A stretch of DNA of 63,645 bases from Pyramidobacter piscolens (lineage in GTDB: Bacteria; Synergistota; Synergistia; Synergistales; Dethiosulfovibrionaceae). The translations under genes and the position numbers were made by a program. The notes under the pieces are model-generated. The model was given only the letters and a program-made list of their open reading frames with translations. It did not search any database and was not told the origin of the DNA. The stretch covers positions 1-63,645 of the forward strand of contig SFDM01000014.1 in the NCBI GenBank assembly GCA_004558205.1. The letters run 5' to 3'. Below, piece after piece: positions 52,367 through 60,609 of the stretch (position 1 is the stretch's first letter; each line of letters opens with the position of its first letter).

Positions 52367-52954
52367 CTAGTTCATCCCCACAGATTTCTTCATAGCCTGG
52401 ATGTAGTTCACGTTTTCGGCGCCGCAGAGTCCCAGTTTTTTCACGACGGTCATGATCAGCGCGGGATCTTCGTGCTCCACACAGATCGTCCTGACGGGCT
52501 TGCCGTTAAACTCGGCTTCGGCGATCTCGGCCGTGGTTCCGTCGATTTTGTAAATGTCGCGGGACTTTTTCACGTTCACGATCACAAGGTCCTTATTGGG
52601 CTTGACGAGCTCTTCGATGAACTGGTCATAGGTGTACTCCGCCCTCTCAAGCTTGGGAAGCTCCACGTTGAAGATCTTGAACAGGTCGCCCAGAACCGCC
52701 GCCGAAATGGGAAATCCCGTCTTCAAAACGGGAAGCCACTGCTCCAGCTTGTCTTCGTTCACGTTCTGAAGGGACTTCACGTCCACCAGGTCGAAACGGA
52801 TCTTCACGTTCTCGTCGCTTTTGCGGGAGAGGATGTACACTTCTTCGGTTTTCTTGTTGAAATCCATTTTCATCGCGCGCATCATCTTTTCGCTCTCGCC
52901 GAAATCACCGTTTCCAAAAGTTCTCCATTCCCAGCGTGCCACAATAGCCATCAT
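52367..52954 (-). CDS. CYTH-like protein paired with Ppx/GppA (paralogue A)
   Basis: A 195-residue protein that I cannot name firmly. It has alternating charged beta-strand-like patterns: ARWEWRTF near the start, EEVYILS, NVKIRFDLVDVKSLQ, RDIYKIDGT, RTICVEHEDP and NYIQAMKK at the end. This outline resembles CYTH (triphosphate tunnel) proteins that bind polyphosphate or triphosphates, but the canonical ExExK is not evident. A paralogue sits 395 bases upstream. Its stop lies one base before the ppx start, so a role in polyphosphate or nucleotide-triphosphate metabolism is inferred. Confidence 0.65.
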   Translation of the reverse strand: MMAIVARWEWRTFGNGDFGESEKMMRAMKMDFNKKTEEVYILSRKSDENVKIRFDLVDVKSLQNVNEDKLEQWLPVLKTGFPISAAVLGDLFKIFNVELPKLERAEYTYDQFIEELVKPNKDLVIVNVKKSRDIYKIDGTTAEIAEAEFNGKPVRTICVEHEDPALIMTVVKKLGLCGAENVNYIQAMKKSVGMN

Positions 52955-53154
52955 AATTCCTCCTCAAAAGAGTCGTCTCAAAATCTGCTCACGCAGTTTA
53001 TACGCCATCCAGGGGCCCTAAAGCGCGGCCCTAAATGCCCAGATTTCCGCCGTGGTTCACAAAAAAGCGAGAAAGAGCTCTGCTATGCCCTCTCCCGCCT
53101 TTTATACATGTTGAGTATATCCCATACCATATCAGGAAAGTTACAGCCCTGTTA

Positions 53155-53325
53155 CGATATTCTGCATTGTCTAACCGCACCTCAAAGGCGCGCTATCATG
53201 AGATTCCACAACTTGTAATAAAAAAAGGAGCGCTGCTTCTTCGGCATCCGCTCCTTCTGCATATTCCTTTGAGCATGACACTTCACCCCGGACAACCGAA
53301 CGGTATTCTGCGTTGTGAAATCTCA
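53155..53325. repeat. short direct and inverted repeats flanking a terminator
   Basis: CGATATTCTGCATTGT (53155-53170) recurs as CGGTATTCTGCGTTGT (53301-53316), and TGAGATTCCACAAC (53199-53212) is inverted at 53312-53325 with one mismatch. They bracket the terminator in the 395-base gap between the two CYTH-like genes. Origin unclear: duplication of a small element, or operator sites. Confidence 0.6.
53220..53256 (-). terminator. terminator after CYTH-like paralogue B
   Basis: On the minus strand AAGGAGCG (53249-53256) pairs with CGCTCCTT (53225-53232) around a 16-nt loop and is followed by TTTTTTT. It separates the two CYTH-like genes into different transcripts. Confidence 0.85.
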
Positions 53326-53348
53326 TTAAGTTATTTTTATCACTTTTC

Positions 53349-53954
53349 TCAAAAAATGTCAAGAGCTTCGTCCGCCCATTTTTTCAGAAGTTGTACATAA
53401 TTCGTCGGTTCGTCGTGCTCCAGTTCGAATCCCCGGACTACGGTCATGACGCTTTCAAGCTTTTCGCTTTCCACGCAGAAAGTTTTGTATTGGTCGTTGA
53501 AAAGGGAGACCTCCCCCACTTCCATGATCACGTCGTCCACGGCGTAGATGTCGCGGACCTTCGACACGGGAAAGTGGCGCAGTCCACCGCAGGAAGGCAC
53601 GAATTCGTTAAAAAACTCTTCCGCAGAGTAGCTCCTGCGCTTCAGCTCTGGCATGGCGATCTCAAAAAAAGCGGCAAGCCTCGCAAGATGGGAAGGCAAA
53701 AAAGGCGCGCGGCAGCGATAGGCCGGCAGCCACAGTTCAAAACCGCCTTCGCGGCTCTCCTGCATGACTTTCACGTCCAGGACGCCATCGCTGCGGACCT
53801 TCACATTCACGCCGTTCTGGGCCGACAGGACATAGACATCGCGATTTTCCTTATGATTGCCCAGAGGAAGACGATGCAATTTACCGATAATGGAATCCAT
53901 GGAATTCACCGAGAAGGAACGCCATTCCCATCGAGCTTTTATAGATTTCCCCAC
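53349..53954 (-). CDS. CYTH-like protein (paralogue B)
   Basis: A 201-residue paralogue of the Ppx-coupled protein. Shared blocks in the same order are ARWEWRSF, RDVYVLS, NVKVRSD, DVKVMQE, WLP, RDIYAVDD, KTFCVESE and NYVQLLKK. The rest has diverged strongly. The GTG at 53954 has GGAGG seven bases upstream and gives an N-terminus (VGKSIKARWEWR) matching paralogue A. It has its own terminator. Function unknown; divergence suggests a different ligand. Confidence 0.65.
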   Translation of the reverse strand: MGKSIKARWEWRSFSVNSMDSIIGKLHRLPLGNHKENRDVYVLSAQNGVNVKVRSDGVLDVKVMQESREGGFELWLPAYRCRAPFLPSHLARLAAFFEIAMPELKRRSYSAEEFFNEFVPSCGGLRHFPVSKVRDIYAVDDVIMEVGEVSLFNDQYKTFCVESEKLESVMTVVRGFELEHDEPTNYVQLLKKWADEALDIF

Positions 53955-54026
53955 CTTAACCCCTCCGCTGCAAACTTTGCCTGAATCCCACGTCAGCAAC
54001 CGCTGAGCCGGCGATTCCCTTACGTA

Positions 54027-54290
54027 CTATGATTCTTCTATTTGATATTTTTCAAGAAGCGCCTTTGCGAAACTCAGTCCGCTTTGCGTTAGCACCACTG
54101 ACTTGCTGCCGTGAGACCCTTGCCGGATATAGTCGAGCTCATCCAAAGCGTCAAGCGCGGCGAAATCGTAGCCTTTCCAGGCTCTTTCGGCGTTGGTAAG
54201 GCTTTTTCTGCCGTCGTCGTGGAACCTGTTGAGATACATCAGCACTAAAGTCAACTCATTGACAGCATCTACCGGCTTTGTTTTTTCCAT
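54027..54290 (-). CDS. DUF6429-like small protein
   Basis: An 87-residue soluble protein with the pattern VNELTLVLMYLNRF, then AERAWKGYDFAALDALDELDYIRQG and SKSVVLTQSGLSFAKALLEKY. This layout, a winged-helix-like fold ending in a VxLTxxG hairpin, matches a small DUF family (DUF6429) often found next to mobile or transposase genes. Function unknown. It has a plausible own promoter. Confidence 0.7.
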   Translation of the reverse strand: MEKTKPVDAVNELTLVLMYLNRFHDDGRKSLTNAERAWKGYDFAALDALDELDYIRQGSHGSKSVVLTQSGLSFAKALLEKYQIEES

Positions 54291-54338
54291 TGTCAGCTCG
54301 CCTCCACGTTGGATTTATTCACACAAGAACTCCAATAC

Positions 54339-54368
54339 AGTCTAACCTTGACCGCCATGAAAAGTCAA
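54339..54368 (-). promoter_or_regulatory. possible promoter of the DUF6429 gene
   Basis: On the minus strand TTGACT (54363-54368), an 18-base spacer and TAGACT (54339-54344) lie about 50 bases before the ATG. The -35 is good and the -10 modest. Confidence 0.5.
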
Positions 54369-54639
54369 TAAAAAAACGCATTTTCCTCTCACGGCCGCCC
54401 TTAAAATACATTAAATAAAGAGCAACAGGCAACTCTAAAGGCCAATCGGCGATCTCTCTTCAGGCCTGGCCGCACAGTCCAGCGCTCCTACAGCGGCATC
54501 TCAGAGACCGCATTGAATTTTTTTCAGCGTTCTTACATCTTATCATGAAAATCTATCAAAATGTATAGGAAACCGATAGACTGAACTCTCAAAACCTTTC
54601 GGCCCACGGAAATAAGGAACTCATAACTCCCCCTCCGTT
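54369..54639. other. intergenic stretch without recognised genes
   Basis: About 270 bases between the DUF6429 promoter and the end of the second ABC gene. I see no supported reading frame, RNA fold or strong hairpin. It is AT-richer than its surroundings. Confidence 0.6.
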
Positions 54640-56313
54640 TCAAGCTTCCCCAGCGTCGCCGATGGTGATTAACCGGCTGTCCATGTGCTCGTACAGGCGG
54701 TGGGATATGGAGATCAGCGTCCGGCCGCCGGCGGCGCGTTTCAAAGCCGAGAGCACCTGGCTTTCCGTCACGGAATCCAGGTTGGCCGTGATTTCGTCAA
54801 GCAGCAGGATCAGAGGATCCGCTGCCACAGCTCTGGCAATGGAAAGCAGCTGCAGCTGGCCCTGCGAAAAATTGGCGTCACGGCAGGGCGTGTCATAACC
54901 GCTGGGAAGCGCAAGAACGCTGTCATGCAGTCCCACCAGCCTGGCCGCTTCTTCGGCCTGCTGCCGGCCGACGCTGCGGTCAAACAGCGTAATCTGATCG
55001 GCCACGGAGCCGGGAACCATCTGAAAACTCTGCTCCACGTAGCCGAACAGCCGGCGCTTCTCGCTGTCGGCAATGCGGTCGGCCGGAGTCCCAAAGACGC
55101 GCACCTGCCCACTCTGGGGGCTGTACAGGCCCAGAAGCAGACGAAAGATGGTGCTTTTCCCAGCGCCGGTGCGTCCCGCCAAGGTAACCCGCCCGCCGCG
55201 CTCCACGGAAAGGGAAAGCCCCTTCAGCACCGGCTTTTCCGGGTCGTATCCAAAAACGACCTGATCCAACTCCACGCAGGGCTCTGCTGCTCTCCTTTCC
55301 ATACGGGGAATCGCATGGAGACCGGCGCAGATCCGCTCAGGCTGGGCCAGGAACTCGTCAATGCGCGCCACGCCGGCCACGGCGGATTGGACGTTCTGGA
55401 TTTCCATGCCGATGCTCTCTATGGGCGTAAAGACCTGCCCCACATAAGCGATGACAGTCACCGCCGAACCGACCGTCAGCCCGAAAAACTCCTGGACGCC
55501 GCCGCCCAGCGAGGACAGAACCATCATCACGGCAATAACACCGGAGCTGATCAGGATAATCACCGGCGAATAGACTGAATCGTAGAGGTTGGATTTTTCC
55601 ATGGAACGATAGCTCTCCTGAATGGATCTGTCATAACGCCGCTCCATAAAATCGAACTTGAAAAAACTCTGGATCATGCGAATGCAGCGAAGGGTTTCAG
55701 GGATGCAGTTATTCACCCGGCCGATAGCCGCCCTGTTTTCTATCTGCGCTTTCAGCATCCACCGCTGGAACTGCCGCGTCAGCAGAAACAGCAAAGGGAT
55801 CAGGCTCAGAATGAGAATCCCCAGGCCGAGGCTTTTCGTGAAGAGGGCGGCCACGATCCCCAACATCTTGCAGGCGTCGGCTGCCATACCGACAATGCCG
55901 TTCGTGAACAGTTTTTCCACGGTGTCCACGTCGTTGACCATGCGGGATGTGATCTTTCCGGCTTCGTGTTTGGTAAAGTACGCCGCGGGAAGCCGGGGCA
56001 ATTTTTGACACATGCGGCTGCGCAGCCCATGGGTGATTTTCTGCCCAAACTTCGTGATCAGAATTTCCTTGCCCGCGTCGGCCAAACCGGCAAGCACAAG
56101 CACCCCAAAATAGGACAGCGCCCAGGACAGCTCCACCGCCTGCCCCGCCGCAAGGCGGTCGACGATACGCCCCAGCACCTGCGGCGGCGCCAGCGCCAGC
56201 AGCACCGAACCGGCCACCGTAACCGCCAGAAGGGACGTCAAGCCCCGATAACGCCGCATCGCCGAGCTGAGCACGGCCGTTATGGCGGAATTCTTTATTT
56301 TTAACTTATTCAT
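54640..56313 (-). CDS. ABC exporter half-transporter (subunit 2, with catalytic Glu)
   Basis: A 557-residue exporter with six transmembrane helices and a C-terminal ATPase domain. Walker A is AGRTGAGKST, Walker B LLLDEITANLDS keeps the catalytic Glu, and the H-loop is ISHRLYEH, but the signature reads FSQGQ in place of LSGGQ. The ATG at 56313 overlaps the end of subunit 1 by eight bases; a longer upstream frame is unsupported. With subunit 1 it should form an asymmetric heterodimer that exports drugs, lipids or peptides. Confidence 0.92.
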   Translation of the reverse strand: MNKLKIKNSAITAVLSSAMRRYRGLTSLLAVTVAGSVLLALAPPQVLGRIVDRLAAGQAVELSWALSYFGVLVLAGLADAGKEILITKFGQKITHGLRSRMCQKLPRLPAAYFTKHEAGKITSRMVNDVDTVEKLFTNGIVGMAADACKMLGIVAALFTKSLGLGILILSLIPLLFLLTRQFQRWMLKAQIENRAAIGRVNNCIPETLRCIRMIQSFFKFDFMERRYDRSIQESYRSMEKSNLYDSVYSPVIILISSGVIAVMMVLSSLGGGVQEFFGLTVGSAVTVIAYVGQVFTPIESIGMEIQNVQSAVAGVARIDEFLAQPERICAGLHAIPRMERRAAEPCVELDQVVFGYDPEKPVLKGLSLSVERGGRVTLAGRTGAGKSTIFRLLLGLYSPQSGQVRVFGTPADRIADSEKRRLFGYVEQSFQMVPGSVADQITLFDRSVGRQQAEEAARLVGLHDSVLALPSGYDTPCRDANFSQGQLQLLSIARAVAADPLILLLDEITANLDSVTESQVLSALKRAAGGRTLISISHRLYEHMDSRLITIGDAGEA

Positions 56314-58072
56314 TCCTGTCGCCCTCTTCCGCCTGCGCCTCATAAACCCTGGCATAACCGGAGCAGCTCCGCAGCAGCGTCTTGTGAGTCCCCACGACGC
56401 AGCGCCCCCCCTCCATCCAAATGACCTTGTCAAAGAGAGGAAATTGCGTGACGCGATGTGAAAACAGTATAACGATGCTGTCCTTCATCTGCCGCCGCAG
56501 GCTGCGGGTGATGTTTTCCTCGGTGATCCGATCCACGGCCGAAAAGGGGTCGTCCAGGATGAGAAGCCGTCCGCCATGATAAAGCGTGCGGGCCAGGGCG
56601 GTACGGGCCTGCTGCCCTCCCGAAAGCTGCACTCCGCCTGCGCCCACCCAGGTTTGAGCGCCCTCTGGCATATTTTCAACTTCACGTTCCATGCAGACCA
56701 TTTGCAGCCAGGGAGCAACAGCGTTGCCGCCTCCCAGGCGGACGTTTTCCTCCAGAGTGCCGCTGATCAGCTCCGGCTGGTGCCCCATATAGGTCACCGC
56801 GCGGCTGCGTTCGTAGGGCGTCAAAGTGTTCAATTCCCTGTCGCCAATGCGGATGCTGCCGCCGTAGGGACTCTCGCACAGAAAGACCTTGCCCAGCGTC
56901 GATTTCCCGCAGGCCACGGGCCCTGTGACGCCGATAAATTCCCCAGGCTGCGCGGAGAACGAAAGATCACTGAAGATCTCCTGCCCATCCGGATAGGCAA
57001 AAGACAGCTTTGACACGGTCAGCGGCAGGGGCCCATCCAAACCGGCGGAAAGGCCCCTGTTGGGCCTTATATACTCTTTCAGCAGCGGTTTGATACGCTG
57101 CCAGGATACCTGCGCCTTTTGGACGGAGTTGAACAGCTTCGCCGCCTTTGAGGCTTTGACCGCCATCTTGGAAAAACAAGCCAGAAAAGTGGTAAAGGCG
57201 GCAAGATCCCAGGAGGTCCACCCGGTCCCGGCCATATTCCTCGCGCCGAAGCAGAGGATGAAGACCGCCCCCGTCATGGCGATGATGTGATAGATCGGCT
57301 GCGGAGTGTTTTCCCAGATATTGGCGGCCACCGCCTTGTTTTCGTAATCCGTCAGAACCTCCTCGTAGGCGGCGGCGCGCTGCTCTTCGCAGCCGCAGAC
57401 GCGATAGGTAATCGCGCGACCAGCCATATCCATGGTCGATTCCGACAGGAGCCCCGCGCTTTTTTTGTAGGCTGAGTTATAGTGGTACACGGCCCTTTTC
57501 AGCCGCTGGGCGACCAGATAGGCCACAGGGGTGAAGGCGCTGGAAAGCAGCGCCAACCGCCAGTCGTAATAAAACAGCATCGCGAGATACGCCGCCAGAG
57601 CGATGCCGGTGTCGAACAGCTCTGTAGTAAACTTGCGCATTCCCTCCACGCAGGCGTCCACGTCGGCAATCGCCTTCGTCATCAAAGCACCGGCGCGCTG
57701 CTGTTCCAGCTCCGCGCGGTTCATATGGAGGACGTTGTTATAGAGCAGGCGGCGCATATCGCGGGAGATGTCGTTGGAAAAACGTCGTACATAAAATCTC
57801 TTAACAGAGCGGGCTGCTTGTACCGCCGATATCACCAGCAGATAGCACCCCGCCAGAAAAACCATGTCCATGAAAGTCTTTTTTCCGTTGGAAACATCGA
57901 AAAGACGCTGCACCAACTGTCCCTCAAACCAGGGCCCCGCCGTCAATCCCACGTTATAGGCAATCCCTGAGAGGGTGACCAGCACAAGGGGAAAAATTTC
58001 CCGCCCAAAATAGGAGATGATACGGTCAGGATGCCTGACCTGCCAGTTTTCCGCGTTCTCATTCTTCCGCAT
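56306..58072 (-). CDS. ABC exporter half-transporter (subunit 1, degenerate Walker B)
   Basis: A 588-residue exporter with a six-helix membrane domain and an ATPase domain. Walker A is TGPVACGKST, the signature is the canonical LSGGQ (VQLSGGQQARTALA), Walker B reads LLILDDPFSAVD with Asp in place of the catalytic Glu, and the H-loop is FSHRV. It overlaps marR by 14 bases and subunit 2 by eight. The complementary defects of the two subunits leave one full ATP site. Confidence 0.92.
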   Translation of the reverse strand: MRKNENAENWQVRHPDRIISYFGREIFPLVLVTLSGIAYNVGLTAGPWFEGQLVQRLFDVSNGKKTFMDMVFLAGCYLLVISAVQAARSVKRFYVRRFSNDISRDMRRLLYNNVLHMNRAELEQQRAGALMTKAIADVDACVEGMRKFTTELFDTGIALAAYLAMLFYYDWRLALLSSAFTPVAYLVAQRLKRAVYHYNSAYKKSAGLLSESTMDMAGRAITYRVCGCEEQRAAAYEEVLTDYENKAVAANIWENTPQPIYHIIAMTGAVFILCFGARNMAGTGWTSWDLAAFTTFLACFSKMAVKASKAAKLFNSVQKAQVSWQRIKPLLKEYIRPNRGLSAGLDGPLPLTVSKLSFAYPDGQEIFSDLSFSAQPGEFIGVTGPVACGKSTLGKVFLCESPYGGSIRIGDRELNTLTPYERSRAVTYMGHQPELISGTLEENVRLGGGNAVAPWLQMVCMEREVENMPEGAQTWVGAGGVQLSGGQQARTALARTLYHGGRLLILDDPFSAVDRITEENITRSLRRQMKDSIVILFSHRVTQFPLFDKVIWMEGGRCVVGTHKTLLRSCSGYARVYEAQAEEGDRNE

Positions 58073-58544
58073 CGTTCAAACCTTTCCGTTCTTCAAAGAG
58101 CTGCGTCACATGGGGAAACCCTGCCTTGCTTTCTGATTTGGACCGCTGGTAAATAACGTCCATCAGCCGGGCAAGCTCTTCCTTGTCCGGTTCGGAAAGC
58201 GCCTGCATCAACCATTCGTAATACAGAGATTCGATAAAGGCCTTGGAGTTTTTGAGCTTCTCCGCCTTTTCCGTCGCGACCAACAGCTGACTGCGGCTAT
58301 CGGCGGGATTTTTCCGGCGGATTAGATAGCCCTTGGCCTCCAACCTGGCCGTGCGCCGCGCCGCCGCTCCCTTGTCCAAAGAGAGGATCTCCCGCACGCC
58401 GGCCTGGGTGATGCCCGGATTTTTGCGCACCACATGAATAAAATCGAACTCGGCGGCGCCTATCCCGTCTTCCTTTAGCATCCGCACCGTAAATTTGTTC
58501 ACTTCCCGCGCGATCTTCGTAATCTGCCGCCGCAGAATATCCAT
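58059..58544 (-). CDS. MarR-family transcriptional regulator
   Basis: A 161-residue winged-helix repressor. The recognition region reads KNPGITQAGVREILSLDKGAAARRTARLEAKGYLIRR and the wing DSRSQLLVATEKAEKL, with flanking dimerisation helices. It is the first gene of an operon with the two ABC half-transporters. A perfect 15-bp palindrome lies 25 bases upstream over the -10 box, so autorepression relieved by a small ligand is likely. AAGGTGG precedes the ATG. Confidence 0.93.
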   Translation of the reverse strand: MDILRRQITKIAREVNKFTVRMLKEDGIGAAEFDFIHVVRKNPGITQAGVREILSLDKGAAARRTARLEAKGYLIRRKNPADSRSQLLVATEKAEKLKNSKAFIESLYYEWLMQALSEPDKEELARLMDVIYQRSKSESKAGFPHVTQLFEERKGLNDAEE

Positions 58545-58568
58545 AGTTTTGCCACCTTCTCGACAAAA

Positions 58569-58608
58569 ATAGATGTACTATCAACCTCTTGCATGATAGT
58601 ACATCTAT
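58569..58608. promoter_or_regulatory. MarR operator palindrome
   Basis: ATAGATGTACTATCA (58569-58583) and its exact complement TGATAGTACATCTAT (58594-58608) are separated by ten bases. The size and placement fit a MarR-dimer operator covering the -10 box of the regulator's own promoter. Confidence 0.88.
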
Positions 58609-58621
58609 CTGACTCTGTCAA
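58593..58621 (-). promoter_or_regulatory. promoter of marR-ABC exporter operon
   Basis: On the minus strand the consensus TTGACA (58616-58621), a 17-base spacer and TATCAT (58593-58598) precede the marR gene. The -10 box and half the spacer lie within the palindrome, so binding of the repressor would block polymerase. Confidence 0.88.
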
Positions 58622-58642
58622 TAAATTTTTATTCAACGGCTT

Positions 58643-58939
58643 TCAGCAGTTCCACCGACTTTTCTTCAAGTCGACGTGGCATTCGTCCTTGAACGCCACC
58701 CCTTCGTCCGTTAAAAGCTTTTTTTGCCGCAGCCATCCCGGCACTAACCGGCCTGTGCAATTGACCACCCGATGGCATGGGTAAGAGCCGTAATAGGACG
58801 CCATGCTCAACACTTTGCCTACGAGCCGTGAGTTTTTCTCCCTGCCGATCAAACGGGCGATCTGGCCATAGGTCGCAACCTGCCCTTCCGGGATTTCCTC
58901 GACCACGGAAAGAATTTCATAAACCAAGTCCTCGTCCAT
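58643..58939 (-). CDS. small MGMT-family alkyltransferase
   Basis: A 98-residue protein consisting only of the MGMT active-site domain: PEGQVATYGQIARLIG (winged helix with the Arg finger region) and YPCHRVVNCTGR with the alkyl-acceptor Cys. It is therefore probably a true DNA alkyltransferase, not an ATL protein, which has Trp at that place. I chose the ATG at 58939 to match the usual short start; a GTG at 58963 is possible. A decayed second copy lies at 60610-60738. Confidence 0.88.
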   Translation of the reverse strand: MDEDLVYEILSVVEEIPEGQVATYGQIARLIGREKNSRLVGKVLSMASYYGSYPCHRVVNCTGRLVPGWLRQKKLLTDEGVAFKDECHVDLKKSRWNC

Positions 58940-59138
58940 GACTTTGCTCACAACCCCCTTCACATCACAGCAACCTCAGAATTTCACAGGTTTTAGACAA
59001 CGGAGTTCACCCCCCGCGGTGTTAAATGCTAAATAGAGATCTCCGTCGAAAAAGCGATCGCCGCATTCGGCGTTGCCGAAGAAACAGACGGCTTTGTTCG
59101 AACTACGAAGCGGCATAATCTATAAAAATGTGATTTTT

Positions 59139-59241
59139 ACCACTGGATTGCCAATAATAGCGTGAACCCATTGTGTTTTGCCACGGGCAATGTATAATAG
59201 TGTGATTACAAACCACTAAAATTCCAATAAAAGTGTGAAGG
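59139..59241. repeat. two 30-bp imperfect repeats upstream of the ATPase gene
   Basis: The blocks at 59139-59168 and 59212-59241 share ACCACT, CCAATAA, AG and GTGAA in register (about 22 of 30 bases). The gap from the MGMT gene to here (58964-59138) shows no gene. The second copy overlaps the ribosome-binding site of the ATPase gene and the first lies above its promoter. They may be operators or traces of an insertion boundary. Confidence 0.6.
59171..59198 (+). promoter_or_regulatory. promoter of the first AAA_14 ATPase gene
   Basis: TTGTGT (59171-59176), a 16-base spacer and a perfect TATAAT (59193-59198) lie about 53 bases before the ATG, between the two 30-bp repeats. Confidence 0.65.
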
Positions 59242-59251
59242 GGTGTTTTTC

Positions 59252-60592
59252 ATGGAACGACTGATTTTGAACAAGCTGTTGGAATGGAAAAACTCCCCCT
59301 ATCGCAAGCCGCTGATCCTGAAAGGCGTGCGTCAGGTGGGCAAAACATGGATTCTCAAAGACTTCGGCAGACGCTATTACGAAAATACCGCCTACTTTAA
59401 CTTCGATGAAAACGAGGAATACAAGCAATTCTTCGAGACCACCAAAGATGTGGACCGCATTCTGCAAAATCTGATACTGGCCAGCGGTCAAAAGATCGCG
59501 CCAGGAAAAACTCTCATCATCTTTGACGAGGTGCAGGACTGCCCCAAGGTTATCAACGCCATGAAATATTTCTGCGAAAACGCGCCGCAGTACCACATCG
59601 CCTGCGCTGGTTCGCTTTTGGGTATCGCGCTTGCCAAGCCGTCCTCCTTTCCGGTGGGCAAGGTCAGCTTCATGCAGATCGATCCCATGACCTTCACGGA
59701 GTTCTTGCTTGCCAACGGCGACGAGAATCTGGCAAAGTATCTGGAGAACGTCGACGCCATTGAGCCGATCCCCGATGCGTTCTTCAATCCGCTCTATGAA
59801 AAATTGAAGATGTTCTATGTCACCGGCGGTATGCCGGAGCCTGTGCTGATGTGGACGGAAGCCCGCGATGTTAATGCCATGCAGGAAGCTCTTTCCGATA
59901 TCGTCGGCGCTTACGAGCGTGATTTTGCCAAGCACCCCAATGTCAGCGAGTTCCCCAAAATTTCGATGATTTGGAAGTCCATCCCGTCACAGTTAGCGAG
60001 AGAAAACAAGAAGTTCCTGTACAGGGTTGTCAAAACGGGCGCACGAGCCCGCGAGTACGAGGATGCTCTGCAGTGGCTGGTTGATGCCAGGCTGGTGTAC
60101 AAAATCTATCGCAGCAGCGCGCCGAGGCTGCCCGTCTCTGCTTACGACGATCTTTCTGCTTTTAAGATTTACCTGGTTGACGTAGGTTTGCTCCGCCGCT
60201 TGGCACAGCTTGCCCCCACAGCATTCGGAGAAGGTAATCGTCTCTTTACCGAGTTCAAAGGGGCGTTAACTGAAAATTTTCTGCTTCAAACTTTGGTCAC
60301 ACAGTTTGAAGTTGTACCACGATACTGGAGCCAGAGCAACCCGCCCTATGAGGTGGATTTCCTCATCCAGCGGGAGAACAACATCTTCCCCGTGGAGGTC
60401 AAGTCCGAGGCCAACACCGCCGGCAAGAGTCTCAAAAAATTCAAAGAGCTGTTCAGCGATCAGGTCAAACTCCGCGTGCGGTTCTCGCTTGACAACTTGA
60501 AGCTGGACGATGATGTTTTGAACATCCCTCTGTTCATGGCAAATTATGCTGACCGATTGATTGGCTTGGCGCTGGAACAGTGCAAACGCTAA
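59252..60592 (+). CDS. AAA_14 / DUF4143 ATPase (first copy)
   Basis: A 446-residue protein. The N-terminal ATPase has Walker A GVRQVGKT and Walker B LIIFDEVQD, then sensor-like CAGSLLG. The C-terminal DUF4143 part has VYKIYRSSAPRLPVSAY, KIYLVDVGLLRRLA and a PD-(D/E)XK-like YEVDFLIQ...PVEVKSE. Such proteins are common in anaerobes, often in many copies; their role is unknown and defence, toxin-like or mobile functions have been suggested. AAGGGG lies eight bases before the ATG. It is the first plus-strand gene after 57 kb of minus-strand genes. Confidence 0.9.
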   Translation: MERLILNKLLEWKNSPYRKPLILKGVRQVGKTWILKDFGRRYYENTAYFNFDENEEYKQFFETTKDVDRILQNLILASGQKIAPGKTLIIFDEVQDCPKVINAMKYFCENAPQYHIACAGSLLGIALAKPSSFPVGKVSFMQIDPMTFTEFLLANGDENLAKYLENVDAIEPIPDAFFNPLYEKLKMFYVTGGMPEPVLMWTEARDVNAMQEALSDIVGAYERDFAKHPNVSEFPKISMIWKSIPSQLARENKKFLYRVVKTGARAREYEDALQWLVDARLVYKIYRSSAPRLPVSAYDDLSAFKIYLVDVGLLRRLAQLAPTAFGEGNRLFTEFKGALTENFLLQTLVTQFEVVPRYWSQSNPPYEVDFLIQRENNIFPVEVKSEANTAGKSLKKFKELFSDQVKLRVRFSLDNLKLDDDVLNIPLFMANYADRLIGLALEQCKR

Positions 60593-60609
60593 CGGAGATA
60601 CTATTGCCG

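Noticed and set aside
59216..59935. Minus-strand frame of 239 residues opposite the AAA_14 gene
   Set aside because: Antisense to a gene with clear Walker motifs and a promoter; no start signal.
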